Shown here piece by piece: positions 32,570 through 42,976 of a DNA stretch of 64,000 nt (its first letter is position 1; every line of letters starts with the position of its first letter). A program made the position numbers and the translations under genes. The notes below the pieces were generated by a model. It did no database searches. It saw nothing but the letters and a program-made list of their open reading frames with translations, and was not told where the DNA came from. The stretch is from Pictodentalium vernedei (taxonomy: Eukaryota > Mollusca > Scaphopoda > Dentaliida > Dentaliidae): positions 164,565,455-164,629,454 of the forward strand of contig CM062294.1 in assembly GCA_031216915.1 (NCBI GenBank). Reading direction: 5' to 3'.

Positions 32570-33545
32570 TTTGCATCATATTCATTAATTTGCACATATA
32601 TACACAGAACGACACACGCGTGTGAATGAGTTAATCGATATGGCAGAGTACCAGCGCGGAAGGATAAAACGAGAGGCCTGTGGCCTCTCGTTTTATCCTT
32701 CCGCGATGGTACAAGTGCCATATCGATTAACCCATTCCCACGCGCGTGTTATGTGTTTATTACACGCCTTCCTGTTTATAAAAACAATTTATTAGCTCTT
32801 CTCAATTATTATTTCTCTGTAAGAGATGCGTCTTAACAAGGGCCTTGATCTCTGTCACACAGTTAATAGGCTGATACCCACCTCACCCCCACCCCCTTAA
32901 TATATGAGGTTTATAGAATTTAGCCACTCTGGTATTTGATCTTATTTTTATTTTTATTGGTTTGATCTTATACTTATTATTATTATAATTACCCATATTA
33001 TCACGTCCAGTCGTTCTTTATATATTTGCCTATTTTCTTATTGAATGGTTCTGTGAAAGGCTTTCCACTCTGCTATCCTGAAAATTGTTTATATTTGTTA
33101 TGGGGAAAGGCAGGAAGACAGCCCACAGGGCTATGCTGTTTCCCGCAGTATCTAACTATATGTGTTTACTGCTATTATTGTAAAAAAGTTATACTGCAAT
33201 AAATATTTCAATTCAATTCAATTCAATTATTAGAAGGACATTCGGCAATTCATTTGACAACTATCAACAAAAAGAACACATTTTATCGCCAACCAAATTT
33301 TCGAGGGGAACCCGTGTTACTGTTTGTCGCCTGAGGTACAATGTGTTGTATGTGCTTACTGGTACATAGAACACATTGGAACTCAGGGGACGATTTTCAG
33401 CTATCGCTAGCGATTCAAACTGTAATTTCGTTGCATGATTTGTAGAAAATTCCAGTGAAATTTCGCTGCTATTTAAAGATAGTCCGTCAACGACTTCATA
33501 TATGAGTTGAACGGACTTTCATTTTCCGCATGGTTAGGTGTTACT
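32570..33545. repeat. hairpin-rich repeat, copy 2 (interrupted)
   Basis: Matches 9955-10512 across its length. The first hairpin (about 32598-32755) is nearly perfect around GAGGCCTGTGGCCTC. The second (about 33330-33390) and third (around TCATATATGA near 33500) occupy the same positions as in copy 1 but have different stem bases. A 431-bp LINE tail splits it. Confidence 0.75.
32796..33226 (+). mobile_element. LINE 3' end, 5'-truncated insertion
   Basis: Flanked by the 7-bp direct repeat TTATTAG (32789-32795 and 33227-33233). Compared with copy 1 at 9955-10512 this block is extra sequence. It ends in AATAAATATTTCAATTCAATT, with ATTCA units at the 3' end, and a small stem-loop precedes it (GGGGAAAGGC...TTTCCC). 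Short 3' microsatellites and 5' truncation are typical of CR1/L2-type LINE insertions. The clade is inferred. Confidence 0.8.
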
Positions 33546-33723
33546 TTAGATGGGGAGTTCAAAGATCAGGTGTGTAATAAGAATGTTTTCTCTCTATAGT
33601 TATCAGTTTTAATTGATGGTAATGAAATGAAATAAATTAAGCAAAAACTAATATAAAATATAAAAATAAGGTCTGTGATTATATTTAGATTGCCGAAAAA
33701 AGTTATTTGGACACGAGTGTATC

Positions 33724-34417
33724 GATTGTAGGATAAAATACCCTCGGACAAAATACCCTTAGGACATAATACCCTCAAAAAAATTACCCTTAGGACATAA
33801 TACCCTCAATGGGTAGGACAAAATACCCTCGGACAAAATACCCTCATATTTGTTTCATGTTCTGTGCTATCTGCCATTTATATTGTGATTCATATCCAAT
33901 TGCCATCTGCCATTGGTATTGTGCTACATATCTATTTAGTTTAATCCTTTACCTAACCTGAAAAGCAGACGACACTTGCAAAAATAATTCTTGAATAACT
34001 AATGTTTTGTCTCAAAAACATAGGTTATGACCCCTCGTTGGAACGAGCTCGACGAGCTCGTTCCAACGAGGGGTCATAACCTATGTTTTTGAGACAAAAA
34101 ATGAAAAAGCAGTGAAGATTAATTGGCGATTTTTGAGAATAGCGCTGGTCGGTTTTGGCCGTTACGTTAGGTAAAGGGTTAATAAAATTTTTTTCAAAAT
34201 ATTGGTACTTGTTATTTCAAACAAAACACCGGCTAGTGCCTTAGATGCAATCCCCCCCCCCCCCCACACCAAATATCCAACTTTATATACATTTGGTCTG
34301 AGGGTATTTTGTCCGAGGGTATTTTGTCCTACCCATTGAGGGTATTATGTCCTAAGGGTATTTTTTAGGGTATTATGTCCTAAGGGTATTTTGTCCGAGG
34401 GTATTTTGTCCGGATAC
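33724..34417. mobile_element. foldback element with 15-mer arrays (GGACAAAATACCCTC type)
   Basis: Each terminus is an array of about seven units of GGACAAAATACCCTC and variants; the right array is the inverse of the left, including a shared ATGGGTA spacer. The 10-bp word CGAGTGTATC directly flanks the element (33714-33723 and 34418-34427). The interior holds a TTAA MITE (33941-34182) and a 14-C tract. There is no coding frame. Inverted arrays plus a 9-10-bp target duplication resemble foldback/MULE-like elements. See the related element at 41096. Confidence 0.85.
33941..34182. mobile_element. TTAA-type MITE, nested in the foldback element
   Basis: TTTAATCCTTTACCTAACCT (one mismatch to the family end) to GGTAAAGGGTTAA, with a perfect central palindrome around GAGCTCGACGAGCTC. 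Confidence 0.9.
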
Positions 34418-34427
34418 CGAGTGTATC

Positions 34428-35163
34428 TTCGTTTACGTCAAACCACACATCCGTTCATCTCCTAAATTGCGTTTACGTAACCAGTGCCTTGGACCAATGG
34501 AGACTCTGCACTACAGGATAATCATAAATATACTCCTTGTTGGGAGTTACGTCCCTCAAGTTCTCATCCAGGGATTAATGGAAGCTGTTTTCGTCCAGAG
34601 AAATTTGAAGGCTCACTGTTATCATATGGGTACAGAAGGGGTTTAATGAAACCACTCATCGGGGATCTGATTCCATGCCCGTTATGTTGTTTTCCATGAA
34701 CCGTTTTGTTTTTCAATTTTTTACTGAACAACAAATGTTATGGTACATAGAAGCAGTTCCTCCTATTGAAACAGTCGTTTGTGTCGATATTTCAAGCACA
34801 TGTCCATGTTCTGCCTTTCTTCCTTTTTCTTTCCAAAACGTAGATTGTCAGCTATTCCAAAAACAGTATATTCGCAAATATTTTCTGTTGTTTTAACAGG
34901 TTCTGCCCAGGTGCAGACTGACAAACAGTCGTGTTGCAACATTGGCACCAGCTAATAAGTACACACTATTTCATCTTCTGTGAATCTAGAATTCTTATTT
35001 AATTTATTTTACTTCTTCGGGTACGTTATTGGTGTACTCCATCCCTGTTCAGTCAGCAAAGTCACCAGAAATGCATCGCTGTTCATTGGGTCGTAAGTTT
35101 GTGATGTTTCAGATAAAACAAACAGTGTTGTACACAGTACAGTTCAAAAGGCAACGTACACAG
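34428..35163. other. no recognisable gene
   Basis: Short frames only; nothing supported. Confidence 0.4.
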
Positions 35164-35165
35164 TA

Positions 35166-36070
35166 CAGTAAAACTCATTCATTACAAAGTTGGAAATAAC
35201 GAAAAGTTGGTTATAGCGATATTTTAACCCCCGGCCAAGGTCCATTTAAACCATGCTTGGTTTTCGCTCTCATAGCGAAGTCCGTTACGGCGAATTATCG
35301 GCTATATCGAATATAACGAATATGGATTACTATCCCAGTTGTGCAAAGTTACATCACATAACACAAACACTGTTTACATTTGGCTGTTCTATCATCTACT
35401 TAAATGATTTCTGCACTTCACTTGAATACCCAGAGGCCTGATGATTCATTTATTTATTTATTAATTCGAATGAAACGACACCTTCAGCAGCCAGGATCAC
35501 CTCGAGACGGACAGTTTTATGAGTGGAGGAAGCCGAAGTGCCCAGAGAAAATCACCGAGCAACGACGAGCAACCGGCAGACTCCTCAACGTACTAACTCC
35601 ACACAGGCAGTGTTAGCATTGGTTGAAGACAGATGCACCATCGACCTGCAGTACGCCTTAGTACACAACGCCACCGTTCAAAAAATATGTTATCCCTACT
35701 TCATCTCACCGAGAGCTGTTTTAGGAATGTGTTAAAGGAAGAGCCATTAAATATGTGTTGGAATAATTAAAAAAAAAAAACAATTAATGAGTGTTTTGAA
35801 ATTTGAACTCAATATAAAATGTAAAATATACGTCAGAACGACAGTCAAAATTAACTGAATTATTATAAAATGATGCAAACACGCCTAAATATTTGACTAT
35901 GTTGTTCATATGTGTAAAATACCATGTTTTAATATTTCAAATTTGTCTTACATCTTTTTCAAATTATTCGGATATTGCGATTTCACTTCGACACACCGAT
36001 ATATCGAGAATCGGTTGTAGCAAACTCATTTTCGGGGTCTTTATGACCTCTCTATAACCGACTGTTCCTG
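35166..36070. mobile_element. probable pogo/Tigger-like non-autonomous element
   Basis: TA-flanked. It starts CAGTAAAACTC and ends in the inverse of CAGGAACAGTCGGTTATAGA. Both subterminal regions carry repeated ATAACGAA / TTATAGCGA words typical of pogo/Tigger ends. The inverted repeat itself is diverged, so the boundaries are tentative. A minus-strand SINE has inserted into it. Confidence 0.45.
35447..35690 (-). mobile_element. SINE, minus strand
   Basis: TTTA tail, then AACGACACCTTCAGCAGCCA and GGATCACCTCG matching the inverse of the 38281 copy. It continues through GTGTTAGCATTGGTTGAAGA and GACCTGCAGTACGCCTTAGT. The head is truncated. Confidence 0.85.
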
Positions 36071-38280
36071 TAGTAGGTCTCTCTGCACAACCCGAATTAC
36101 AACCCGGCTCTATTTCATTTTAGCACCATCTGTGTCTCTTGTCGAACCTCGTTTTTAACAACACAAACGGGGGATCCATTTTTCGCCTTGCAGCTTTATT
36201 GTTCGTTTTGGACGCAGCATACCCCGTAAGTCGCAATGTCAAAAGAATTCTTCTATCTAATCAGAAAGGAGCGTATCTGTCTATGACGAGCTACTTAGCT
36301 GCATGTAAAGGGAATCAGTATCTAATCCATGCTCGCGACAATCACAAAAAACATCATTGACATCGTTACATTGCCTGTATCTGTAATCCTCGATTTGATA
36401 CCCAAAGCCCTACGTTGTGAAGCAGGTCCAATTTGATTGTATGTTCACTTATCTTCATTCACACAATTCGTGATTTCGAGGATTCATTTCTCACAAGACC
36501 ACGCTGTTTATACAAATGGATACATTCTTATCATCAAAATAAATAGTATCCCGTTATTTGTCTTTTTTCGAGGCAGTCCCTAGTTTCCAAATAACTTCGT
36601 TGCACCCTCCGCTTTCTATTTGTAAATGTCGACATCGCCATCTCGTTTGCCATCTGATATCTAACATCTGGTCTGCACATTCTTGAGAGCGTGAATTAGA
36701 TTGAACAGGTTTTGTCGCAATTTGGGTTGATAAAAAAGACAAAAATAAAGCGCACAACGAAAAGGTTTTGGCAATACGAACGTTAACCTTAATTGAAATA
36801 AAACACAACGGAAGGAGCTTAATGAAAACTCATTTGCATATGGTATCAAAACAAAGCAAGCAAAGTATAATTGTTTATAACCATTTATTACCCAAAGGGA
36901 AATTAAACTTTTACTCGTTTGGAGGGAAAGTTTACGTTCTGTAACAATGTGTGCTACTGCTGTTATGACGTATGCTGTTATATTAAGGACTGCCAATTCT
37001 GTTATGAGGAAAAACTACTGGCAGTACACGCAGTTGTCTGTTCTCCCCCGAGTACCGCGAAAGTTTAAAAAGTAGAAATACATAAAATATCTTCATAGAA
37101 CTGCCTTTGTAATTTTCATAATGTTATTATTAGATTCGCGTTGCATGAAATACATTCACGACCAATACGCACGAGGGTCCCCCTACTTGAATAATACTTT
37201 ACATATTTTGTTGTGTCGACCAGAGCAGCAATTTTGTTTTCCTTCCCGTGGAAGTGTGACATTCTCACCGACAGGTTGTTAGTATTTCGGCCGCACGATT
37301 GATCATCTATTATTTCGCATCTAATCTAAATTGTTACAGGTGAGACATTGTAGTGTGTTACATAACTAAACTGCTTTTTCTCACAGAAACATTCCAACTT
37401 TTGTGATAAGTCATCTCCAATCGTGTCAAATTGTCATTTTGCTACCAAAAATCCCACCATTAAAATATACTTACTCACCCTCCCCCCCCCCCCCCCCCCT
37501 CCCTCGGGAGTAAAAAAAAAAACAGCTGTTCGGCAAAAATCCGATATTGGTTTATGTACGACTTTAACAGGGGCGATGGCAGAAGAATGTTATTTCTGTG
37601 GCAGCTAATATCAAACCCTGCTTTGGGGTGATCTGTGAAATTCCTTTTATCATCAGCATGATTATTTATACGGTCCCCTCGTGTCGTTCTGTGTATTTGT
37701 GTTCAACCTGCACATTGATTCAACTTAGCAGAAAATATTTCCCAATTAATTCTTTCATTTCACTCGAGTAACCGTCGACCTAAAAGCGTAACGTTTCTCT
37801 CATGACTGTCCCAAGGCGGTCCACGATAGAGTTGGACTATTCAGCTGTTTCTTCATTTGCTGAATTCTAGGGAACTGCTGTGTCAAACCGCGAAGGGCCC
37901 CTTTCTTCATGTTCACATAAATTGCCTTGCCAAACGCACCTGTTGGCTGATAGCACTTTTGAAAATCTTTTCAAAATCTTTCATTCCGATCAATTTTCTT
38001 TTTGGTTTCATTATATTGGTGCAGGAATAGATGCCACCTCTGCATTATACTCATTCACCCGGTGAGTCGTTCTTCCATAGGTATGACAGTACTCATGATT
38101 TATTTTTCTCTCCTTCGCATCAAAACCTTTGACGACTGGACATTCTTTTGAATTTCCTCTTTCTTATGCAGATCTCTATAGAGTCGAACTCTTATTATTG
38201 TATTGGCCAAATACAATCAATGGTCTACCAACAATTCTGTCTTTGACGAGATAGTGAAATTCCTTATTTTAATGATTTAA
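36071..38280. other. no gene; contains poly-C tract
   Basis: An 18-C run at 37482-37499. Small ORFs (36139-36360, 36554-36996 minus, 37880-38065) have no recognisable motif. No terminal or tandem repeats noticed. Confidence 0.4.
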
Positions 38281-38640
38281 TGCGGGAGCGCGGTGGCTCA
38301 GTAGTTACGTCATTGGACTTCAAACCGAAAGGGCCACGATTCAGTCCTCACCACGGATAACTGCACTGTGTCCTTGGGCAAGGAACTTAACCCCGATTGC
38401 CCACGTGGGGGCACGGATGCGTTGGGTACTAAGGCGTACTGCACGTCGATGGTGAACTTGACTTCAAACAATGCTAACCCTGCTTGTGCGGTTTTAGTAC
38501 GCTGAGGAGTCTGACAATAACTCGCCTCTGCTCGGTGGTTCTCCCCTGTTACTCCGGCTTCACCCACCTATAAAACTGCCCGAAACGAAGTGATCCTGGC
38601 TGTTGAAAGTGTCGTTAAACACCAATAAATAAACAATAAG
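38281..38640 (+). mobile_element. full-length tRNA-headed SINE
   Basis: The best reference copy in the window. The head is GCGCGGTGGCTCAGTAGTTA (A box) with ACGATTCAGTC (weak B box). The body contains GCACTGTGTCCTTGGGCAAG, GGCGTACTGCACGTCGATGG and CTCCGGCTTCACCC. The 3' end is GATCCTGGCTGTTGAAAGTG, TCGTTAAACACC and (AATA) units. About 360 bp. It needs a partner LINE for movement; none with a matching tail was identified here. Confidence 0.88.
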
Positions 38641-38841
38641 GATATAAGATTAGCTATTTCAAAATATATTTCTTCTTTAACATTGTTGAACAAGTACATC
38701 AAGGTAAGTCAAGGAACGCTGATTCATCTTTCAACAAATCAGCCTTCCGTCCTTTTCCGCTGACTCGGGGAACGGCTTCACTCACGACTGATGTACTATT
38801 CAAGCACGTATCTGAATATTATCATGTTGTGACCACACTTG

Positions 38842-39091
38842 TTAACCCTTTACCTAACATGAAAAGCAGACGACACTTGCAAAAAAAATTCTTGAATAAC
38901 TAATTTTTTTCATTTTTTGTCTCAAAAACATAGGTTATGACCCCTCGTTGGAACGAGCTCGACGAGCTCGTTCCAACGAGGGGTCATAACCTATGTTTTT
39001 GAGACAAAAAATGAAATTATTTTGAAAATTAATTGACGATTTTTGAGAATAGCGCTGGCCGGTTTTGGCCGTTACTTGGGTAAAGGGTTAA
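38842..39091. mobile_element. TTAA-type MITE, copy
   Basis: TTAACCCTTTACCTAACATG to GGGTAAAGGGTTAA, with a perfect central palindrome around GAGCTCGACGAGCTC. It shares GCAGACGACACTTGC and AGCGCTGGCCGGTTTTGGCC. Confidence 0.93.
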
Positions 39092-39420
39092 ACGATTTGT
39101 AATCTCCAATACATGTGTTACTTTTCTTTAGACTGTTGAAAAATTTCATGATCTGACACGTTGTCTTGATTTAATTTCTTCGAAACGTCGACCCATTCCA
39201 ATGGTGGATACTCAACAATAGACACCTTTCGCACAATGAACGGCGACTGATCAAAATTACGAATGGTTAAGAGTAGTCGTAAATTCGTCAGGCGGTCAAA
39301 AAAACCTTCACGACTGCGAGTCCATTTGTGTTTCGCCATTATCTTGTGTTGAGCGGCGTCGAATGATTTAATTGCCAGTAACAGCTGGACATTTTGCCAC
39401 ATGGTGATTACAGTTTAGGG
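39092..39420. other. no recognisable gene
   Basis: A 94-codon minus-strand frame (39118-39402) shows no known motif; not called as a gene. Confidence 0.35.
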
Positions 39421-39826
39421 GCATAATCTTAGAGTGAACCCACATATTAAGTAGCGGATGAAGACTCTCAAACCTTTTTTTTGCATTATGATATACCAGC
39501 GTGTTTTAAGACTTAACACACGGTGTTTATCAGCTCATGTCCAAACTTGTTTAAAGTTGGCTTATGTAGTGGTGTCCTGTATATACATTGCTGCAACATG
39601 AAATGCAATGACTGTGGGCATAATCTCAGAGTGAAACCCCATATTAAGTGGCGGATGAACGATCTCAAACGTTTTGCAATATGATATACCAGCGTATTTT
39701 AACACTAAGATGGCGGCGACGTTAACGCACTGTGTTTATCAGTTCATGCCTAGACTTGTATAAAGTTGGCTTATGTAGTGGTGTCCTGTATATACATTGC
39801 TGCATCATGGAGTGCAATGACTGAGG
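39421..39826 (+). repeat. two tandem 5' monomers of the LINE, with a YY1-type motif
   Basis: Units at 39421-39617 and 39618-39826 share GCATAATCT-AGAGTGAA, ATGATATACCAGCGT and GGCTTATGTAGTGGTGTCCT. Each ends over an ATG plus TGCAATGAC, so the unit includes the first codons of ORF1. The second unit alone contains AAGATGGCGGC (39707-39717), the YY1 consensus that acts in some LINE 5' promoters. Promoter function here is inference. Confidence 0.85.
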
Positions 39827-41095
39827 AACATCTGCAAAGGTAAAATTGACTCAAGGAGACCATATGTTATGTCCTAATTGTGGAAAAAAAAGATTTGCAC
39901 ACGAATCGCACAAATCAACAGACAATAAAAAATTAACGACGTGAGTAATACTCCACATATTGCTGCCAGGGATGCGACATGTCTTGTCCTTAATAAACTT
40001 TTGTGTTTTGTGATTAATAAGATGCAGACAATTCCATCAGATCTGATCATGAAGCTGTGCCACGATCACTGTTATGACAATGAAATTGAAACTGCAAAAA
40101 CTGTTTTATTTGAACTATCGCCAAATAAATCGTGTTCAGTTCGACGCAAGGGACCTGATAAAAATATCAACAATTTGAAAGATATCTTGACTGTCCTGCA
40201 TGAAGTGGACTTATGTGTTTTTGTGGTCTCTGATCTTTCGAAATTACCACCTATTGACTTCAGCCACATAGATGTATCGTCTGTTTTGAAAGACATTAAA
40301 TTTGAACCTGAACAGTTAAAAGGTTTCGTGTCGAGCCCCGGTGAAAGTCTCAACAAAATTCTAAAAGAAATTCATGATATGCGATCAAGCTTGAAAAGTA
40401 ACATTATTGTGAATACGATACAATACAATGACACGCCAGTCAATCAGCCTGGAGAATTTTACACAAGGTTCGTCACTGACCAACGCCAACTCAGCAGTGA
40501 ATAATGACCCAGCTGAGCTCAACGTTGATTGTTCGACAGAACTCACAGCTACCGGTTCCCGTCTAACGGTAAATCAGAACAAACAAGTACATAGCACTGT
40601 TTCAATGACAAAGAACGCTCACACCAAGCCTTCAATGCCAATTTCGCAAAACGATTCACAATAAGAACCCTCTTCATATGCTGACGCTGTAATGCCATGG
40701 CGAAAGAATTTTTCCGATCGGGGATCATTCACAAACAACGGTTTTGTTCCCGTGGAAAGGAAACGTCAACGACAAAAACCCATTATTGGCACAGCAACGA
40801 AAGCTTCGTTGAAAGCGGTTAAAACGTCCCCAACCATTTCTGTCTTTGTCTCTAGGTTGTCACTGGACACCACCAGGAACGACATTGAACAGTACGTGAA
40901 TTCTAATTATGACACCATTGTGAACTCTTGTGAAAAACTTTTGACAAAATACGATTAGTATTCTTCCTTTCGCATAGATTTCAGTGACCGCGAAGCACTA
41001 AATAAATTGCTCGACCCTGAGTTCTGGCCAGAGGGTGTTCTGGTGAGAAAATACTTCCCTAAAAGGAAATCTGTTTTGCCAAGTTATATGCCCAG
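39807..41095 (+). pseudogene. LINE ORF1 protein, frame-broken
   Basis: The start at 39807 gives MECND, then a stop where a Cys codon is expected (TGC to TGA), and CPNCGKKRFAH follows; together these look like an N-terminal zinc ribbon. A frame change leads to 39941-40504 (VINKMQTIPSDLIMKLCHDH, KLPPIDFSHIDVSSVLKDIK), typical of ORF1 in some invertebrate LINEs. A second change leads to 40692-40958 (KTSPTISVFVSRLS, an RRM-like strand). It then continues through a TAG at 40957 to DPEFWPEGVLVRKYFPKR. A nucleic-acid-binding chaperone role is inferred from the family. Inactive. Confidence 0.75.
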
Positions 41096-42338
41096 GAATC
41101 TAGGAAAAAATGGCACAGGAAAAAATGGCACAGGAAAAAATGGCACACTTTATTGACACCCTAGTAAAAAATGGCACACAGGGGAGGAAAAAATGGCACA
41201 GGAAAAAATGGCACTCTTCCCTAATCAACCAGGAAAAAATGGCACAATTGGTAGGAAAAAAATGGCACAATTGGTAGGAAAAATGGCACAAGCCATTTAA
41301 GTATAAAAACACAAAATTAACAACTTTTTTTTATTTCTGGACAAAAGAGGTGAAACAATAGCACAAAAATAGCACAAATGTAGTCCATCATCAAAGCACA
41401 TGTTTTTGTGGGTTATAAAACAAAGCACTAATACATATTTGCTAATATACCTTAGATCCGAAATTTACCTATTTACAAGTTTTTCGTAGTTTCGTATTAT
41501 ATTCAGCAGTTTGGGCACTATAGGCCCTATCAGCGTTACTTACAACTACAGAGCCAACCAATATAAGTTGTTAGATAATGACAGGAGAATTTGTATTACA
41601 ATTGGATTGTTGATCATTCCAATGCCTATCACCATTCCCTTTTGGATAGCTTTCCAAAAAATGATGTCAGGGGTTGGAATTATCAACAAAAAAATGGTAA
41701 TATAAATTCTCTTGTCGTTATCCAACGACTTGTTCAGGGTTAAACTACACCTACTCCAGAAATATATTTAGTAGCCTTGTGCAGGTTTCTTCCTGATAAT
41801 GTTCACGAATATAGAAACTCAGTTTGGGCACTATAGGCCCTATCAGCGTTACTGACAACTACAGAGCCAACCAATATAAGTTGTTAGATAATGACAGGAG
41901 AATTTGTATTACAATTGGATTGTTGATCATTCCAATGCCTATCACCATTCCCTTTTGGATAGCTTTCCAAAAAATGATGTCAGGACTTGGAATTATCAAC
42001 AACAAAATGGTAAGATAAATTCTCTTGTCATTATCTCTGCCTACTCCAGAGATATATTTGAAATTTGAACTCAGCCTGTATAATTTGCAAACTTTATGCT
42101 GGCAAACAATGATAATTTTTTGTGTGCCATTTTTTCCTAGTAAGTCAAAAAAGTGTGCCATTTTTTCTAGTGCCATTTTTTCCTAGGTAATTGGAAAAGT
42201 GTGCCATTTTTTCCTGTGCCATTTTTTTCGCCCCCTCAAAAAACAGCATTTTTGGAGTGCCATTTTTTCCTAGTAAGTCAAAAAAGTGTGCCATTTTTTC
42301 CTGTGCCATTTTTTCCTGTGCCATTTTTTCAGGGCACC
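41096..42338. mobile_element. foldback element with 15-mer arrays (GGAAAAAATGGCACA type)
   Basis: Inserted in the LINE with an 8-bp duplication ATGCCCAG (41088-41095 and 42339-42346). The undisturbed site exists in the second LINE unit near 43152. The termini are inverted arrays of GGAAAAAATGGCACA units (about eight on the left, ten on the right), with spacers such as AATTGGTA. The interior has a ~205-bp direct repeat (41504-41713 and 41819-42030). Those repeats create two near-identical 64-codon frames of doubtful meaning. No transposase. Confidence 0.92.
41504..42030. repeat. internal direct repeat of the foldback element
   Basis: CAGTTTGGGCACTATAGGCC starts both copies, about 315 bp apart and about 97% identical over ~205 bp. 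Each copy carries the frame MGTIGPISVT-NYRANQYK with about five differences. The frames are probably a by-product of duplication. Confidence 0.85.
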
Positions 42339-42346
42339 ATGCCCAG

Positions 42347-42976
42347 TGTTGCGCCCAGTTTTGCGCCCGGGGTGCCTGAGGCCTGGAATTAACATGGGTA
42401 GTCTTAGAATTGTATGATGTAACTACAAGTCCGTGAAAAATTCACGCTCTTCAGTTCACCAGCTGTGTGACAATAACGACATTGTTTTTTGTAAGAACAT
42501 TGGCTGTTCGATTTTGATATACCTTGGATTTTTTGGAAGTAAATTCAATGTGGGACACCAATATGGAGGGGTGGCTATCCTATGGCGGAAGTCGTTGAGT
42601 AACTCAGTTAAATTTATAGGTTATTCCGGTTAGCCTGGTGGTCCAGACTCATTATGCCCTGAACATTTGAAACACTGTAGTCAGTCTTTGATTCCGCTAC
42701 GCTACTAGTGACACTGGTAAACACAATTATTACACACGGTTTCATCCCACGTGGCATGGCAGATGTAGTTTTAATCCCCTTAAATAAGAATAAGGATACG
42801 TATCGACTAGTCGCATTAGCAACAATATTGTCAAAACTGCTAGATAAAGTAAGACTAACTCGTTGTTTTATTAATTTGAATACAACCGACTGTCAGTTTG
42901 GATTCAAAAGAAAACACTCAACTGACAGCTGTATATTTGCTCTCAATGAAATGTTTCGCTTCTGTGTAGATCATGA
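42347..42976 (+). pseudogene. LINE ORF2, first unit (endonuclease start joined to RT start)
   Basis: MGSLRI near 42394 starts ORF2. HQLCDNNDIVF follows, with KFIGYSG after it, and then the sequence jumps to RT blocks TIITHGFIPRGMADVVLIP, YRLVALATILSKLLDKV and FGFKRKHSTDSCIFALNE. Most of the endonuclease is deleted. The unit ends at HD (42976), where it is fused to ORF1 sequence of the next unit. Confidence 0.8.

Noticed and set aside
41511..42018. Two near-identical 64-codon ORFs
   Set aside because: Duplicated with the surrounding ~205 bp inside a foldback element; no start context or known motif, so no gene is called.
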